NCBI RefSeq assembly: GCF_000478195.2
Contig: NZ_AUZM01000018.1
Coordinates: forward strand, 33,561 to 97,560
Length of the DNA: 64,000 nucleotides
Direction of reading: 5' to 3'
DNA from: Lyngbya aestuarii BL J
Lineage (GTDB): Bacteria; Cyanobacteriota; Cyanobacteriia; Cyanobacteriales; Microcoleaceae
The notes beneath the pieces were generated by a model that was not told the origin of the DNA, searched no databases, and saw only the letters and a program-made list of their open reading frames with translations. Of this stretch, positions 10,108-19,878 are shown one piece after another (position 1 is the first letter of the stretch; every line of letters begins with the position of its first letter). The translations under genes and the position numbers were made by a program.

Positions 10108-10193
10108 TGAACAACCTCATCAAAAATTTAAAATGTGGACTCAAACTTCATTCAAAATTTACACTCGATTCAATCCTATATGATAACTTAGGT

Positions 10194-11357
10194 TTAAACC
10201 TTGGAGGATTGAGGCAGATATTTGCGAACCAGTTCCAGAGTTTCCTGTGGCTGAGGAGGCTTAACCAGAAAGTCAGAAGCACCCACAAGTTTAGCACGAC
10301 TTCGATCAATCACATTATCCTGACTGGTCAAAATAATCACAGGTGTTTTTTCAAATAAAGGTGCATTTCGTAAAAATTGACAAACTGTATAACCATTAGC
10401 ATTAGGCATGATTAAATCTAAAAAGATTAAATCAGGTTTTTGTTCAGCAATTTGAGCCAAGGCTTTTATGGGGTCTTGAATTCCGACAACCTTATAGCCA
10501 GCAGGTTCAAGAATTTTGCGTAAACTTTGAGCGACAACCGGACTATCATCAATACAAGCAATCAAAAACGGAGTTTTAGGGGTTGTTTGAGGTGAACGAA
10601 CTGAAGCCGAAGTCGCCCCTGTTGGTGTTGGTAGAGGTGTGGATAAATCTGGAATTTGCCGCAGTTGTAAAATCCCTTTTTTGATCAAAGGAACCAAAGC
10701 ACGAGTAATACTGATGACTGATTTTCCCATCCTTAAAGAAATATCCCAGAGGGTAAACCTTCCATCAAGATATTGGGCTAGACCCGAAAGACTTTGAGGA
10801 TTGAGTTTCTTTTTAGAAGCCGGAGATAAATTCGGATGAATGCTGCTTAAACCTGCTGTTTGCCACTGCTGCTGCATTTGAGCGGCTCGTGTAAAAATTT
10901 GCTCAATTTCAGAAAAAGACAGGGCTAAACCGAGAGAAAGATGAGTCTTTTTTTCAGAAGAAGGTTTCCATTCAAGACTAATATCAGTATATCGAGCTAA
11001 AGAAAATAACACTTCTAAACTGACTTGACGAATCACAATTTTAGCTTGAGTCAGACTAATTTTTTCTCGGGCAACTCCTTCATAAAGCATCTGATATTCC
11101 CACGGTGTTGTACTCTGATCAAATGTCAGCAACGCCGATGAAGGTTGCCAATCTGGACAATACTTGAGAACTGCTCTTTTCCAACGTCGTACCTGATGAC
11201 GCTCAGTTGTAACATAGAGTAGCCGACCATAAAACAGGTGAAACTTTCCGTCTTTGTCATGGGTAGAGAAGCACAAGTCTCCGGTTGCCATTTGTTGACA
11301 TCGGTGATCGAGTTCTTGTACCAATCGCTGATAGGGAGTAGATTCGTCAGTTTTCAT
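10194..11357 (-). CDS. pixG: PatA-like response regulator, PATAN domain plus REC (PixG-like, copy 1)
   Basis: 387-aa first gene of the phototaxis operon. The N-terminal PATAN/DUF4388-type domain (RLVQELDHRCQQMATGDL..., FYGRLLYVTTERHQVRRW) fills about residues 8-240. A Pro/Thr-rich linker follows (near PTPTGATSASVRSPQTTP), then a REC domain with acceptor Asp in LIFLDLIMPNANGY and Lys in FLVKPPQP. The acceptor-region sequence is nearly identical to that of the paralogue at 7972-9231, while the N-terminal domains have diverged more. The start at 11357 is the first ATG and leaves a 640-bp divergent upstream region. PatA-family proteins are response regulators of type IV pilus motility and of heterocyst pattern; the taxis role is inferred from the neighbours. 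Confidence 0.86.
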   Translation of the reverse strand: MKTDESTPYQRLVQELDHRCQQMATGDLCFSTHDKDGKFHLFYGRLLYVTTERHQVRRWKRAVLKYCPDWQPSSALLTFDQSTTPWEYQMLYEGVAREKISLTQAKIVIRQVSLEVLFSLARYTDISLEWKPSSEKKTHLSLGLALSFSEIEQIFTRAAQMQQQWQTAGLSSIHPNLSPASKKKLNPQSLSGLAQYLDGRFTLWDISLRMGKSVISITRALVPLIKKGILQLRQIPDLSTPLPTPTGATSASVRSPQTTPKTPFLIACIDDSPVVAQSLRKILEPAGYKVVGIQDPIKALAQIAEQKPDLIFLDLIMPNANGYTVCQFLRNAPLFEKTPVIILTSQDNVIDRSRAKLVGASDFLVKPPQPQETLELVRKYLPQSSKV

Positions 11358-12001
11358 CCAATCCTCATTTTCTCATAATGTTTGCCGATAGAGGAAACTT
11401 GGCAATCATTAGGGAACTCAGTTGATCCTTTATTTTTTATTATCACACATATAGGTGACAACAGGACTAGAGGGCACTCATCATCTGGGTTGTTAGAAAT
11501 AATATTTGATTAAGTTTTTCCGTAAAATCTACCTGTGTATAGAGAAACTCTGTATCCTCTTGATCTACACATTCCGTAATGTTATGTTCATTTAGTATTA
11601 GTGATCAGAGAATATTAACAATTGTCTACACATTTTCAGTCAATTTATAAAAAAGTTTATTCTTCATTCGCCATTCTCCTTTCCGAGAGCATCAACCCAA
11701 CTTCTCTCTGTTTGCGGCTCGGTTTATGCTTAAGGTATAATCTAATCTACTGGGTTGATCTTGTCAAGGAAAACTGAACCTGTACACCCTGACCCGATCT
11801 TCTGGAACAGTCACACCGAGTTAATGCAGGTTCTTCTCTATATAATGTCCAATATTGATTGTTTTTAATCAATATTTCATCAGTTCTCAAATTCTAATCT
11901 AAAAAAATTATCAAAATCGACTTTATCGCTCCGCACTCTTGAAAATTTATGGATAGACTGAATCAGATTCAGATTGTTATGTTAGTTACTCCCCACCTGC
12001 A
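11358..12001. promoter_or_regulatory. Divergent intergenic region between the pix operon and a REC-GGDEF-EAL gene
   Basis: No gene is found in 644 bp. Being between divergent start codons, it must hold promoters for both the phototaxis operon (minus) and the c-di-GMP gene (plus). It is AT-rich with several TATAAT-like boxes, none clear enough to name. No riboswitch or RNA gene was recognised. Confidence 0.5.
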
Positions 12002-13807
12002 ATGAATCAAAGCACCCCTAACTTTATAAAAGCCGATATCCTGATTGTTGATGATACACCCATGAATTTACGCCTGCTCTCAACGATGTTGAGTGACCAA
12101 GGCTATGAAGTGCGTCAAGCAATTAATGGAAAAATGGCATTGACGGCAGTACAAACTTGTCCACCGAGCTTAATATTACTTGATATAATGATGCCTGACA
12201 TCGATGGATATCAAGTCTGCTATTTTCTTAAAAATGATCCTAAAACTGCTGAGATTCCGATTATTTTTTTAAGTGCTTTAGATGATGTTTTAGATAAAGT
12301 TAAAGCTTTTAAAGCGGGAGGGGTAGACTATATTACCAAACCGTTTGAATTTGAAGAAATTTTAGCGAGAGTCAAAAATCAACTCGCCTTAAAAGATGCT
12401 AAATTAAAACTTAGCACCCTAAATGCTCAACTTGAAAAACGAGTCGAACAGCGTAAAAAGCAGCTTGAAGTTGCCAATGCTAAACTCCTAGAAATGGCAC
12501 TGCATGATCCGTTAACGGGATTACCCAATCGTCGATTTTTAATGGAGCAATTAGAACAATCACTCAACCGAGCTAAACAAGATTCACAGGCTCAATTTGC
12601 CGTCTTATTTTTAGATTGCGATCGCTTCAAAGTCGTCAATGATTCACTCGGTCATTTAGTCGGAGATGAACTGCTAATTGCTCTGAGCCGTCGTTTAGAA
12701 ACTTTACTCAATCCCGATGATATTTTAGCACGATTGGGAGGAGACGAATTTATTATTCTTCTCCAGTCGATTCATCACTCTCAGCAAGTCACTCAAATTG
12801 CCAATTCTATTTTAGAGGCTCTTTCCCACCCCTTTCAACTCGAAGAACATGAAGTTTTTATTAATACAAGCATTGGGATTGCTCTTGGGCATCCAAACTA
12901 TGAAAATCCCGAACATTTATTAAGAGATGCAGATAATGCAGTCTACAAAGCAAAAGCATTAGGTCGAGGTCGATATCACATTTTTGACTCAACTTTACAC
13001 GTTGCTGCGATTAATACTTTAGAGCTAGAAACAGAACTCCATAAAGCGATTAAAGAACAAGAATTAGTCGTTTACTATCAACCCATCGTCGTTTTAAACA
13101 CAGGTAAAATCGTGGGTTTTGAGGCTCTCGTTCGTTGGCAGCACCCCACCCGAGGTTTGATTTCTCCCCATTCCTTTATTCCTATTGCCGAAGAAATTGG
13201 ATTAATTATTCCGTTGGGTAAGTGGGTTTTACATCAATCTTGTCAGCAACTTCAAACCTGGCAAAAACAAAATCTAGTTGACGATTCTTTCTTTATTAGT
13301 GTCAATCTTTCGGCGCGACAACTGACTCAACTCGATCTAAACGAACAGGTTGATAAAATTCTCCATGATACTCAAATTAATCCTGAATGTTTAAAACTCG
13401 AAATTACTGAAAGTTCCTTAATGGAGAATCCTCAAATTGCGATTGATATTCTTCAAAAATTCAAACAACGAGGAATTCAGTTAGGCATTGATGACTTTGG
13501 TACGGGTTATTCCTCACTCAGTTACTTACATTATTTTCCCTTAGACACCCTCAAAATCGACCAATCTTTCGTCAAACAGATTAATGAAACCTCAAAAAAA
13601 TTAGGATTGGTTCCAATTATTATTAATATCGCTCAAATTTTAGAGATGAATGTGATTGCAGAAGGGATAGAAACTCAAACTCAGTTAAGACAACTGCTAA
13701 GTTTAAATTGTAAATTAGGTCAGGGGTACTTATTTTCTTGTCCCGTTAATGCAGAGGAGGCAATTCATCTCGTTTCATCTAATGAATGGCAAAATTTAAT
13801 TCCCTAA
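12002..13807 (+). CDS. Response regulator with GGDEF and EAL domains (c-di-GMP turnover)
   Basis: 601-aa protein. REC (about 10-130) has DDTP and acceptor Asp in LILLDIMMPDIDGY. A coiled linker follows (about 130-165), then GGDEF (about 170-325) with an intact LARLGGDEF, and EAL (about 340-595) with EALVRWQHP, the NLSARQL segment, IDDFGTGYSSLSYLHYFPL and KIDQSFVKQI. Both catalytic signatures are intact, so it could make and degrade c-di-GMP; in such proteins one activity often dominates. The position where a product-inhibition RxxD site would lie, five residues before GGDEF, does not fit RxxD. A REC-histidine kinase gene follows 58 bp downstream, a likely partner. Confidence 0.9.
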   Translation: MNQSTPNFIKADILIVDDTPMNLRLLSTMLSDQGYEVRQAINGKMALTAVQTCPPSLILLDIMMPDIDGYQVCYFLKNDPKTAEIPIIFLSALDDVLDKVKAFKAGGVDYITKPFEFEEILARVKNQLALKDAKLKLSTLNAQLEKRVEQRKKQLEVANAKLLEMALHDPLTGLPNRRFLMEQLEQSLNRAKQDSQAQFAVLFLDCDRFKVVNDSLGHLVGDELLIALSRRLETLLNPDDILARLGGDEFIILLQSIHHSQQVTQIANSILEALSHPFQLEEHEVFINTSIGIALGHPNYENPEHLLRDADNAVYKAKALGRGRYHIFDSTLHVAAINTLELETELHKAIKEQELVVYYQPIVVLNTGKIVGFEALVRWQHPTRGLISPHSFIPIAEEIGLIIPLGKWVLHQSCQQLQTWQKQNLVDDSFFISVNLSARQLTQLDLNEQVDKILHDTQINPECLKLEITESSLMENPQIAIDILQKFKQRGIQLGIDDFGTGYSSLSYLHYFPLDTLKIDQSFVKQINETSKKLGLVPIIINIAQILEMNVIAEGIETQTQLRQLLSLNCKLGQGYLFSCPVNAEEAIHLVSSNEWQNLIP

Positions 13808-13865
13808 AAAGAATATTGAAATTCGGTTTTTTTAAAGGTTACATCAAAAAATATGCTCGATAAAT

Positions 13866-15188
13866 ATGATGAATCCACTGGAAGATATTTCTAATAAACC
13901 GGATATTCTCGTCGTTGATGATACCCCGGCAAACTTACGTTTGCTGTCCAAAATGATGACCGAGCATGGCTATAATGTGCGACAGGCAATCAACGGAAAA
14001 ATGGCACTCACTGCTATTAAAGCCGTTAAACCTGATCTGATTTTGCTCGATATTAATATGCCTGAGATGAATGGCTATGCAGTTTGTGAAACCCTTAAAC
14101 AGAATGAAGAAACTTGCTCTATTCCGATCATCTTTCTAAGTGCGTTAGATGATGCCTTAGATAAAGTAAAAGCCTTTCAAGCCGGAGGATCAGACTATAT
14201 AACTAAACCCTTTCAGCTCGAAGAAATTCTCATCAGAATTAAAAATCAACTTACCATTCAACAGTTACAAAATAAACTACAACATCAAAATCAGCAACTC
14301 AAAACAGCCTTAAGTGAATTACAAGTCACTCAAGCCCAACTGGTTCAACATGAAAAAATGGTAGGCTTAATGCAATTGGTTGCTGGAATTGCCCATGAAA
14401 TCAATAATCCCATTAGCTTTATTTCGGGAAATATTGAACCTGCAAATCAATATATTCAAGACTTGGTGAAGTTAATTCAACTCTATCAACACGAATATCC
14501 TCACCCGCCAAAAACAATTCAAAATATGATCGAAGAAATCGATTTAGATTTTATAGTCTTCGACTTGCACAAAATAATGGGTTCGATGAAAAACGGAGTA
14601 AATCGAATCTGCACAATTATTCTCGCTTTACGGATTTTTTCTCGGTTAGATGAATCTGATATCAAATTAATTAATCTCCATGAAGGAATCAATAGCACCT
14701 TACTACTTTTAGACCATCGACTCAAACTTCCCAACAGTCCCTTAGACATTAAAATTATTAAAAATTATGATAAAATCACTAAAATCACCTGTTATGCGAG
14801 TCAACTCAATCAAGTATTTTTAAATCTATTAAGTAATGCAATTGATGCAATTGAATCGAAATTAGCTCAACATCAGGTCGAGTTTCAAAATCCCACAATT
14901 TGGATTACGACTGAATTACAAGATAAAAATACAGTCAAAATCAAGATCAAAGACAACGGAATTGGGATTTCACCTGAAGTCAAAACTCGTTTATTTGATC
15001 CTTTTTTTACCACAAAGCCCGTCGGAAAAGGAAGTGGACTAGGCTTATTAACAAGCTATCAAATTGTTGTCGAAAAACATCAGGGAAAACTTGATTTTCA
15101 TTCGGTATTCGGAGAGGGAGCAGAGTTTGTGATTGAAATCCCGGTTCATCAAAATCTGATCAAGTCAGAAGCACAGAGTAGCTTTTAA
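13866..15188 (+). CDS. Hybrid histidine kinase with N-terminal REC domain
   Basis: 440-aa soluble kinase. REC (about 12-130) has DDTPANLR and acceptor Asp in LILLDINMPEMNGY. A coiled coil (about 135-165) leads to a HisKA-like H-box MQLVAGIAHEINNPISF with the phospho-His near residue 178. The HATPase follows, with N-box LNQVFLNLLSNAIDAI, DNGIGISPEV, F-box LFDPFFTTKPVGKGSGLGL. Its REC domain is strongly similar to that of the preceding REC-GGDEF-EAL protein (shared segments such as YNVRQAINGKMALTA), so the two genes probably share a signalling pathway and partly arose by duplication. The input is unknown; there is no sensor domain other than REC. Confidence 0.88.
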   Translation: MMNPLEDISNKPDILVVDDTPANLRLLSKMMTEHGYNVRQAINGKMALTAIKAVKPDLILLDINMPEMNGYAVCETLKQNEETCSIPIIFLSALDDALDKVKAFQAGGSDYITKPFQLEEILIRIKNQLTIQQLQNKLQHQNQQLKTALSELQVTQAQLVQHEKMVGLMQLVAGIAHEINNPISFISGNIEPANQYIQDLVKLIQLYQHEYPHPPKTIQNMIEEIDLDFIVFDLHKIMGSMKNGVNRICTIILALRIFSRLDESDIKLINLHEGINSTLLLLDHRLKLPNSPLDIKIIKNYDKITKITCYASQLNQVFLNLLSNAIDAIESKLAQHQVEFQNPTIWITTELQDKNTVKIKIKDNGIGISPEVKTRLFDPFFTTKPVGKGSGLGLLTSYQIVVEKHQGKLDFHSVFGEGAEFVIEIPVHQNLIKSEAQSSF

Positions 15189-15241
15189 TTTGACTTGCTG
15201 TTAAACTCAACTATGATGTTGACCCTGTTTGCTGAAAAGTC

Positions 15242-16120
15242 GTGAACCTAAACACCATTTGGAGTCTGCTCAAAGAAACCTTTAACGAATGGCAACAAGA
15301 TAAAGTTCCTATCCTGGCTGCTGCCCTTTCTTATTATATGATATTTTCAATTGCACCAATTTTAATTTTGGTGATTGCAGTTGTTGGTTTTATTGTCGGG
15401 GAACAAATCGCTCAAGATGAAGTTTTTGCTCAGTTAGAATCTTTTTTCGGCTCAGAGAATGCCGCTTCTATTCGTACCATTCTACAAAATCAATTTAGTC
15501 CTAGCTCCAATATTACCGCCACTATAATTGCTGTTGTCACGATTCTCTTTGGTGCGACAACAGTTTTTGCTCAACTCAAACAAGCCCTAAACCTAATTTG
15601 GGGAGTCGAACCCAAACCCGGACGAGGGGTTAAAGGCTTTATTCAAACCCGAATTTTATCAATTTTAATGGTCTTAGGGATTGGATTTATCTTACTCCTC
15701 TCCCTGATTATTAGTTCGGTTTTATCAGGAGCAACCACCTGGCTAGAACAACATTTGTTTATCCCCAGTTTTGTCTGGACATTAGTCGATTTAGTCATCT
15801 CTTTAAGCCTCACCACTCTACTATTTGGTCAAATCTATCGAGTGTTACCCGATGTGCGAATTGCCTGGAAAGATGTCGTCGTAGGAGCGGGGATAACAGC
15901 CATTTTATTTACCATTGGAAAATCCTTAATCAGCCTTTATCTCGGCAACAGTAGCATCGGATCAGCCTATGGTGCAGCCGGATCATTTGTGATTGTATTA
16001 GTGTGGATCTTCTATTCGACTCAAATTTTTCTCTTTGGTGCCGAGTTTACACAAGTCTGGTCACGGCGATATGGGTCACAAATTAGACCCAACAAAAATG
16101 CAACCTTGACTCGGGAATAG
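15242..16120 (+). CDS. YihY/BrkB family inner-membrane protein
   Basis: 292-aa polytopic membrane protein, starting at GTG 15242. It has the family hallmark near the N-terminus, DKVPILAAALSYYMIFSIAPIL, and later FGATTVFAQLKQALNLIWGVE and the C-terminal SSIGSAYGAAGSFVIVLVWIFYSTQIFLFGAEFTQ. About six hydrophobic helices are visible. The family was once called ribonuclease BN, but that activity belongs to another protein; the true role (transport or envelope) is not established. It follows the histidine kinase after 53 bp, but no functional link is evident. Confidence 0.88.
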   Translation: MNLNTIWSLLKETFNEWQQDKVPILAAALSYYMIFSIAPILILVIAVVGFIVGEQIAQDEVFAQLESFFGSENAASIRTILQNQFSPSSNITATIIAVVTILFGATTVFAQLKQALNLIWGVEPKPGRGVKGFIQTRILSILMVLGIGFILLLSLIISSVLSGATTWLEQHLFIPSFVWTLVDLVISLSLTTLLFGQIYRVLPDVRIAWKDVVVGAGITAILFTIGKSLISLYLGNSSIGSAYGAAGSFVIVLVWIFYSTQIFLFGAEFTQVWSRRYGSQIRPNKNATLTRE

Positions 16121-16256
16121 ATACTCACGACAAGTATTAACCCATCAAGAAATGTTCATTTAAAAGATTAAGGTCTCGCCACCCCAGGGGATCAACAACA
16201 GCCATTAAACTGTATGATCAAAAAGATCAGAATCAATTAATTTTTGAGGGCAGAAG

Positions 16257-16733
16257 ATGAATCTAAGTCAACTCTTGGAACCCATTGCCAGTCAGTTCCG
16301 AAGTTTAGGGATTCCAGAACCCATCACCCACTGGGGACATCCCGTGATGATGGGAATCGTGGTTTTAGCGATGGGTAGTGCTGTCGCTTACACCGGATGG
16401 CAAGGGCGAATTGCCAGTGATAAAGAAGTCTCACTGAAAAGCCGTTCATCCCATCGTCAAATTGCACCGTGGATGTTTATCTTCATGGCACTAGGCTATA
16501 CAGGTGGACTCCTGTCGCTGGTGATGCAAAAACAACCCATTCTCGAAAGTCCTCACTTTTGGACGGGTACGGCATTACTCGGTGTATTGGCACTCAACGG
16601 TTTGATTGCTTTTACGGGTTTCGGTGGCAATAAAGATTCCCTGCGAATCACCCATGCCTACCTGGGAACCTTAGCCGTCGGTATGATGTTAATTCATGGC
16701 ATACTGGGTCTGAAATTGGGCTTGTCCATCTAA
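16257..16733 (+). CDS. DUF4079 family membrane protein
   Basis: 158-aa small membrane protein with four predicted helices (about 28-46, 70-88, 102-120 and 135-155). The segments HWGHPVMMGIVVLAMGSAVAYTGWQGR and ITHAYLGTLAVGMMLIHGILGLKLGLS, with conserved His residues within helices, fit the cyanobacterial and plastid DUF4079 family. The paired helix histidines recall b-type heme ligation, but that is only a suggestion. It ends 25 bp before comEC and is probably co-transcribed with it. Confidence 0.75.
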   Translation: MNLSQLLEPIASQFRSLGIPEPITHWGHPVMMGIVVLAMGSAVAYTGWQGRIASDKEVSLKSRSSHRQIAPWMFIFMALGYTGGLLSLVMQKQPILESPHFWTGTALLGVLALNGLIAFTGFGGNKDSLRITHAYLGTLAVGMMLIHGILGLKLGLSI

Positions 16734-16758
16734 ACGAGGGTCTGTCTCCCAAGCAGCA

Positions 16759-19257
16759 ATGAATCAAACGGTTATTATTATTTTCGGTTTAGCTTATATT
16801 CTGGGGTTGCTCTGTAGCGGTGTTGCTTGGGGAAAATCTGGGGTATTAGTCCTTGCTCTAGGGTTGGCAATTGCCACAATGGGGCGAGAATTTGTCAAAC
16901 GCAAACAGCGTCAGATCCAGATGAAGCGAGGGCTAAACTCCCGAAAAACAGCCCATACCCTTGATAAAACTGGGCAAAGGGAAGAAACAGCTTTGATGCT
17001 CAGAGATCCCTCAACCTCTGTTTCTGGCTCTAGACTCCCAACTCCCCCGATCCCCGAAACCGTTTGGTTATTTGCCGGATTAATTGCCGTCGCCGCCAGT
17101 CTCTATCTACAAGTTCGCACCCCTCAACCCGCCCCCAATAACATCAGTCAACTGGTTACAGCCTCAGATTCACCTGAATTGATTATCACGGTTCGCGGTG
17201 AAGTCCAAACCCCTCCTCATCTCACCCGTTCAGGACGAGCGCAATTTTGGTTAAAGGTGGCTCAAGTTAACGAAATTATGGGCAATGATAAACCCATTGA
17301 AGTCAGTCGAGAGGTCAGCGGTAGACTCTACATTACCGTACCTCTGCTACAAGCCACAGGTCTGCATCCGGGAGCCGCAATAGCAGTCACCGGAAGCCTC
17401 TACAAACCCCAACCCCCGTCTAACCCTGGAGCTTTTGATTTTCGCGCTTATCTGGCTCGTCAGGGGGCATTTGCCGGACTCAAAGGCCGTTATTTAACCT
17501 CTCTAACCTCAACTTCCGGTCAAACTTGGGGATGGTGGGCGGTTCGACAACGGATTGTTCGTGCTCAAGTACAAGGTTTAGGCATCCCCAAAGGCGCAAT
17601 TGTCAGTGCGATGGTCTTAGGGCGACGAGCGGTAGATTTACCCTACGATGTTCGCGATCAATTTGTCCAAGTCGGATTAGCTCATATTTTAGCCGCCTCT
17701 GGATTTCATGTTTCTCTGGTATTAGGGGTTGTCCTGGCTTTAAGCCGAAGTGCCTCCCCCCGCCAACGCTTAACGATTGGTATGATTGCTTTGCTGGCCT
17801 ATGTGGGCCTGACGGGAGCCTCACCCTCGGTCTTACGAGCCGCATTGATGGGACTTGCTGCCTTAATTGGATTTGCCACAAATCGTCAAGTTAGGCCGCT
17901 GAGTGTGCTTGTGGCCGTAGCGGTGGGTTTGTTACTGTGGAATCCTTTATGGATTTGGGACTTGGGATTTCAGTTTAGCTTTTTAGCCACTCTGGGATTA
18001 TTGGTCAGCGTTCCCCCCATTCTCAAACGTTTAGACTGGATGCCTCCGACGATTGCTTCTCTGTTGGCTGTTCCTCTGGCGGCTTCTATTTGGACGGTAC
18101 CTCTACAACTCTATGTTTTTAATGTGGTTTCCCCCTACAGTATTTTGGTGAATGTGATTACGGTTCCTTTTGTGGCGGTGATTACTTTGGGGGGCTTATT
18201 TGCCGGGGTTGTCGCTCTGTTTTGGCCGACGGCAGGAAGTTCAATTTCAGCGTTATTAGAGTATCCGGTGGGCGGTTTATTGGGCCTGGTGCGGTTTTTT
18301 AGTCAACAGCCTGGAAATTCGATAGCGCTCGGTTCGATCTCTCAATTTCAACTGATCGCTCTCTACAGTCTCATCGGTTTAGTTTGGGTGATTGGGCGTC
18401 AACGAGAATCCCGAAACTTTGAGCGTCAAACATCGCCACAATCTGGGTTATTACTGTTGTTTCATCCCGTCGTGATTGCTTTTATTGCTGCTATTGCGAT
18501 CGCTGTGGTTCCCATTTGGCACAGTAAAGCTTCTCAATTTCAGGCGACAGTATTGGCGACCTCTGGAGAACCCATTTTAGTGATTCAAGATCGAGGAAAT
18601 ATTACTTTAGTTAATAGTGGGGGTCAAGATAGCGCTCGTTACGCGGTGTTACCTTTTCTGCAAAAGCAAGGGGTGAATCAGATTGATTATTCTGTTTCGA
18701 CTCATTCTCGCTTAGGATTAAGCATTGGCTGGCCGATTATTTTAGAAAAACTCCCGGTTAAAGTTTTTTATGATAATCCCGCTTCTAAACAAGCTTATTA
18801 TGTCAGTTCTTTAGCGATTAAAGAAGCGATTGAATCTCGCCAGGGTCTTTATATACCGCTGACGGTTGAAGAATCTTTGGAGTTGGGTTCGACAAACATT
18901 GAACTGATTGATGCGGAAACTCCAATCGTAGAATTCTTGATTGGGGATCTCAAATGGATGTTGTTGGGTGATGTTAATCTTGATAACCAAATTAAACTCT
19001 TACAAGCTGAGATTATTACCCCGACTCAAGTGTTGTGGTGGTCAGGAAATCGTCTTGACCCCAAAATGCTGAGGGTACTTCAACCTAAAATCGCAATTGC
19101 TTCTTCTAATACTATTGACCCTGAAACCCTGAAACTCTTGCGTCAGCGACAAACTCAAGTCTTTTGGACGGGGCGTGATGGCGCTCTGCAATGGACACCC
19201 ACGAAAGGATTTGAAACAAGCCTCATTTCTGATCAGACTGATGGTTCTTTCCTATGA
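16759..19257 (+). CDS. comEC: ComEC/Rec2 family DNA-uptake membrane channel
   Basis: 832-aa competence protein expected to carry single-stranded DNA across the inner membrane in natural transformation. Seen: two N-terminal helices; a soluble DUF4131/OB-like segment (about 130-250); the Competence domain with VLGRRAVDLPYDVRDQF, then VGLAHILAASGFHVSLVLG and GLTGASPSVLRAALMG; many membrane helices to about residue 610; and a C-terminal domain of beta-lactamase type starting VIQDRGNITLVNSGGQD. In that last domain the usual metal-binding HxHxDH pattern is reduced to VSTHSRLGLSIGW, so metal binding looks lost. A hairpin terminator follows, then tRNA-Ser. Confidence 0.88.
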   Translation: MNQTVIIIFGLAYILGLLCSGVAWGKSGVLVLALGLAIATMGREFVKRKQRQIQMKRGLNSRKTAHTLDKTGQREETALMLRDPSTSVSGSRLPTPPIPETVWLFAGLIAVAASLYLQVRTPQPAPNNISQLVTASDSPELIITVRGEVQTPPHLTRSGRAQFWLKVAQVNEIMGNDKPIEVSREVSGRLYITVPLLQATGLHPGAAIAVTGSLYKPQPPSNPGAFDFRAYLARQGAFAGLKGRYLTSLTSTSGQTWGWWAVRQRIVRAQVQGLGIPKGAIVSAMVLGRRAVDLPYDVRDQFVQVGLAHILAASGFHVSLVLGVVLALSRSASPRQRLTIGMIALLAYVGLTGASPSVLRAALMGLAALIGFATNRQVRPLSVLVAVAVGLLLWNPLWIWDLGFQFSFLATLGLLVSVPPILKRLDWMPPTIASLLAVPLAASIWTVPLQLYVFNVVSPYSILVNVITVPFVAVITLGGLFAGVVALFWPTAGSSISALLEYPVGGLLGLVRFFSQQPGNSIALGSISQFQLIALYSLIGLVWVIGRQRESRNFERQTSPQSGLLLLFHPVVIAFIAAIAIAVVPIWHSKASQFQATVLATSGEPILVIQDRGNITLVNSGGQDSARYAVLPFLQKQGVNQIDYSVSTHSRLGLSIGWPIILEKLPVKVFYDNPASKQAYYVSSLAIKEAIESRQGLYIPLTVEESLELGSTNIELIDAETPIVEFLIGDLKWMLLGDVNLDNQIKLLQAEIITPTQVLWWSGNRLDPKMLRVLQPKIAIASSNTIDPETLKLLRQRQTQVFWTGRDGALQWTPTKGFETSLISDQTDGSFL

Positions 19258-19270
19258 TAGAATAAGTCAG

Positions 19271-19292
19271 AGGCTAGGATTTAGCCTATTTT
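19271..19292 (+). terminator. Probable terminator after comEC
   Basis: AGGCTA at 19271-19276 pairs perfectly with TAGCCT at 19282-19287 over a 5-nt loop and is followed by ATTTTT. It lies 14 bp after the comEC stop and 12 bp before the tRNA-Ser gene, so it would separate the two transcripts. Confidence 0.55.
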
Positions 19293-19303
19293 TGAGCTTG
19301 ATT

Positions 19304-19394
19304 GGAGAGGTGGCAGAGCCTGGTTGAATGCGACAGACTCGAAATCTGTTAGGGGTTGAATTGCTCCTCGTGGGTTCGAATCCCACCCTCTCCG
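19304..19394 (+). tRNA. tRNA-Ser (anticodon CGA)
   Basis: Acceptor arm GGAGAGG (19304-19310) pairs with CCTCTCC (19387-19393), discriminator G at 19394. The anticodon stem-loop is ACAGA-CTCGAAA-TCTGT, giving anticodon CGA (reads UCG). A long class II variable arm follows, then a T-arm with GGGTTCGAATCCC. The size of 91 nt and the long variable arm fit tRNA-Ser. CCA is not encoded. Confidence 0.95.
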
Positions 19395-19878
19395 TTGCGG
19401 TCTGACGACAGAACAATAAAGGTTTCAAACTAACGCTAATCGGAGAGAAGTTCCGCTTTCTCTGATTTTTCCCTCACAGGAGACTATTCTCACAATACGG
19501 TAAGGTGCTGGGGTTTATCTTGATTTAATCATCAATCAGGGGATAACTTCATTTCTGTCAACACCTGCTCAAACCAATAAGTCTGAATTGTCTAAAATGC
19601 CACTCTCATAGGATTAGAAAAAATAGTCACAGAAGGGACAAACAAAATACTCAGTTGTTTGAGTTGTAGCCGCCAATTCAATTAAGTTTAATACAAGGAT
19701 TTTATGGCTTCGCGATCACTATAAAATAAATCTAAATCATCCCAAAGTAATGCAACGCCCAGTAGAGAGTTTTAGGATTAATTGCTAATCTCTATCTCAA
19801 GTCAGATGTTTTTTGACGAATTAAACGGTTAAATCAAAAATAAGTTTACAAAAGTCGATTTTTGAGGAAAAAGCTAAG
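19395..19878. other. Intergenic region after tRNA-Ser
   Basis: No gene or recognisable RNA is seen in 484 bp. There is no repeat of the tRNA 3' end here, so no sign of an element integrated at this tRNA. Confidence 0.5.

Noticed and set aside
19304..19394. tRNA-Ser as an integration site for a mobile element
   Set aside because: No integrase gene and no repeat of the tRNA 3' end within the following kilobases.
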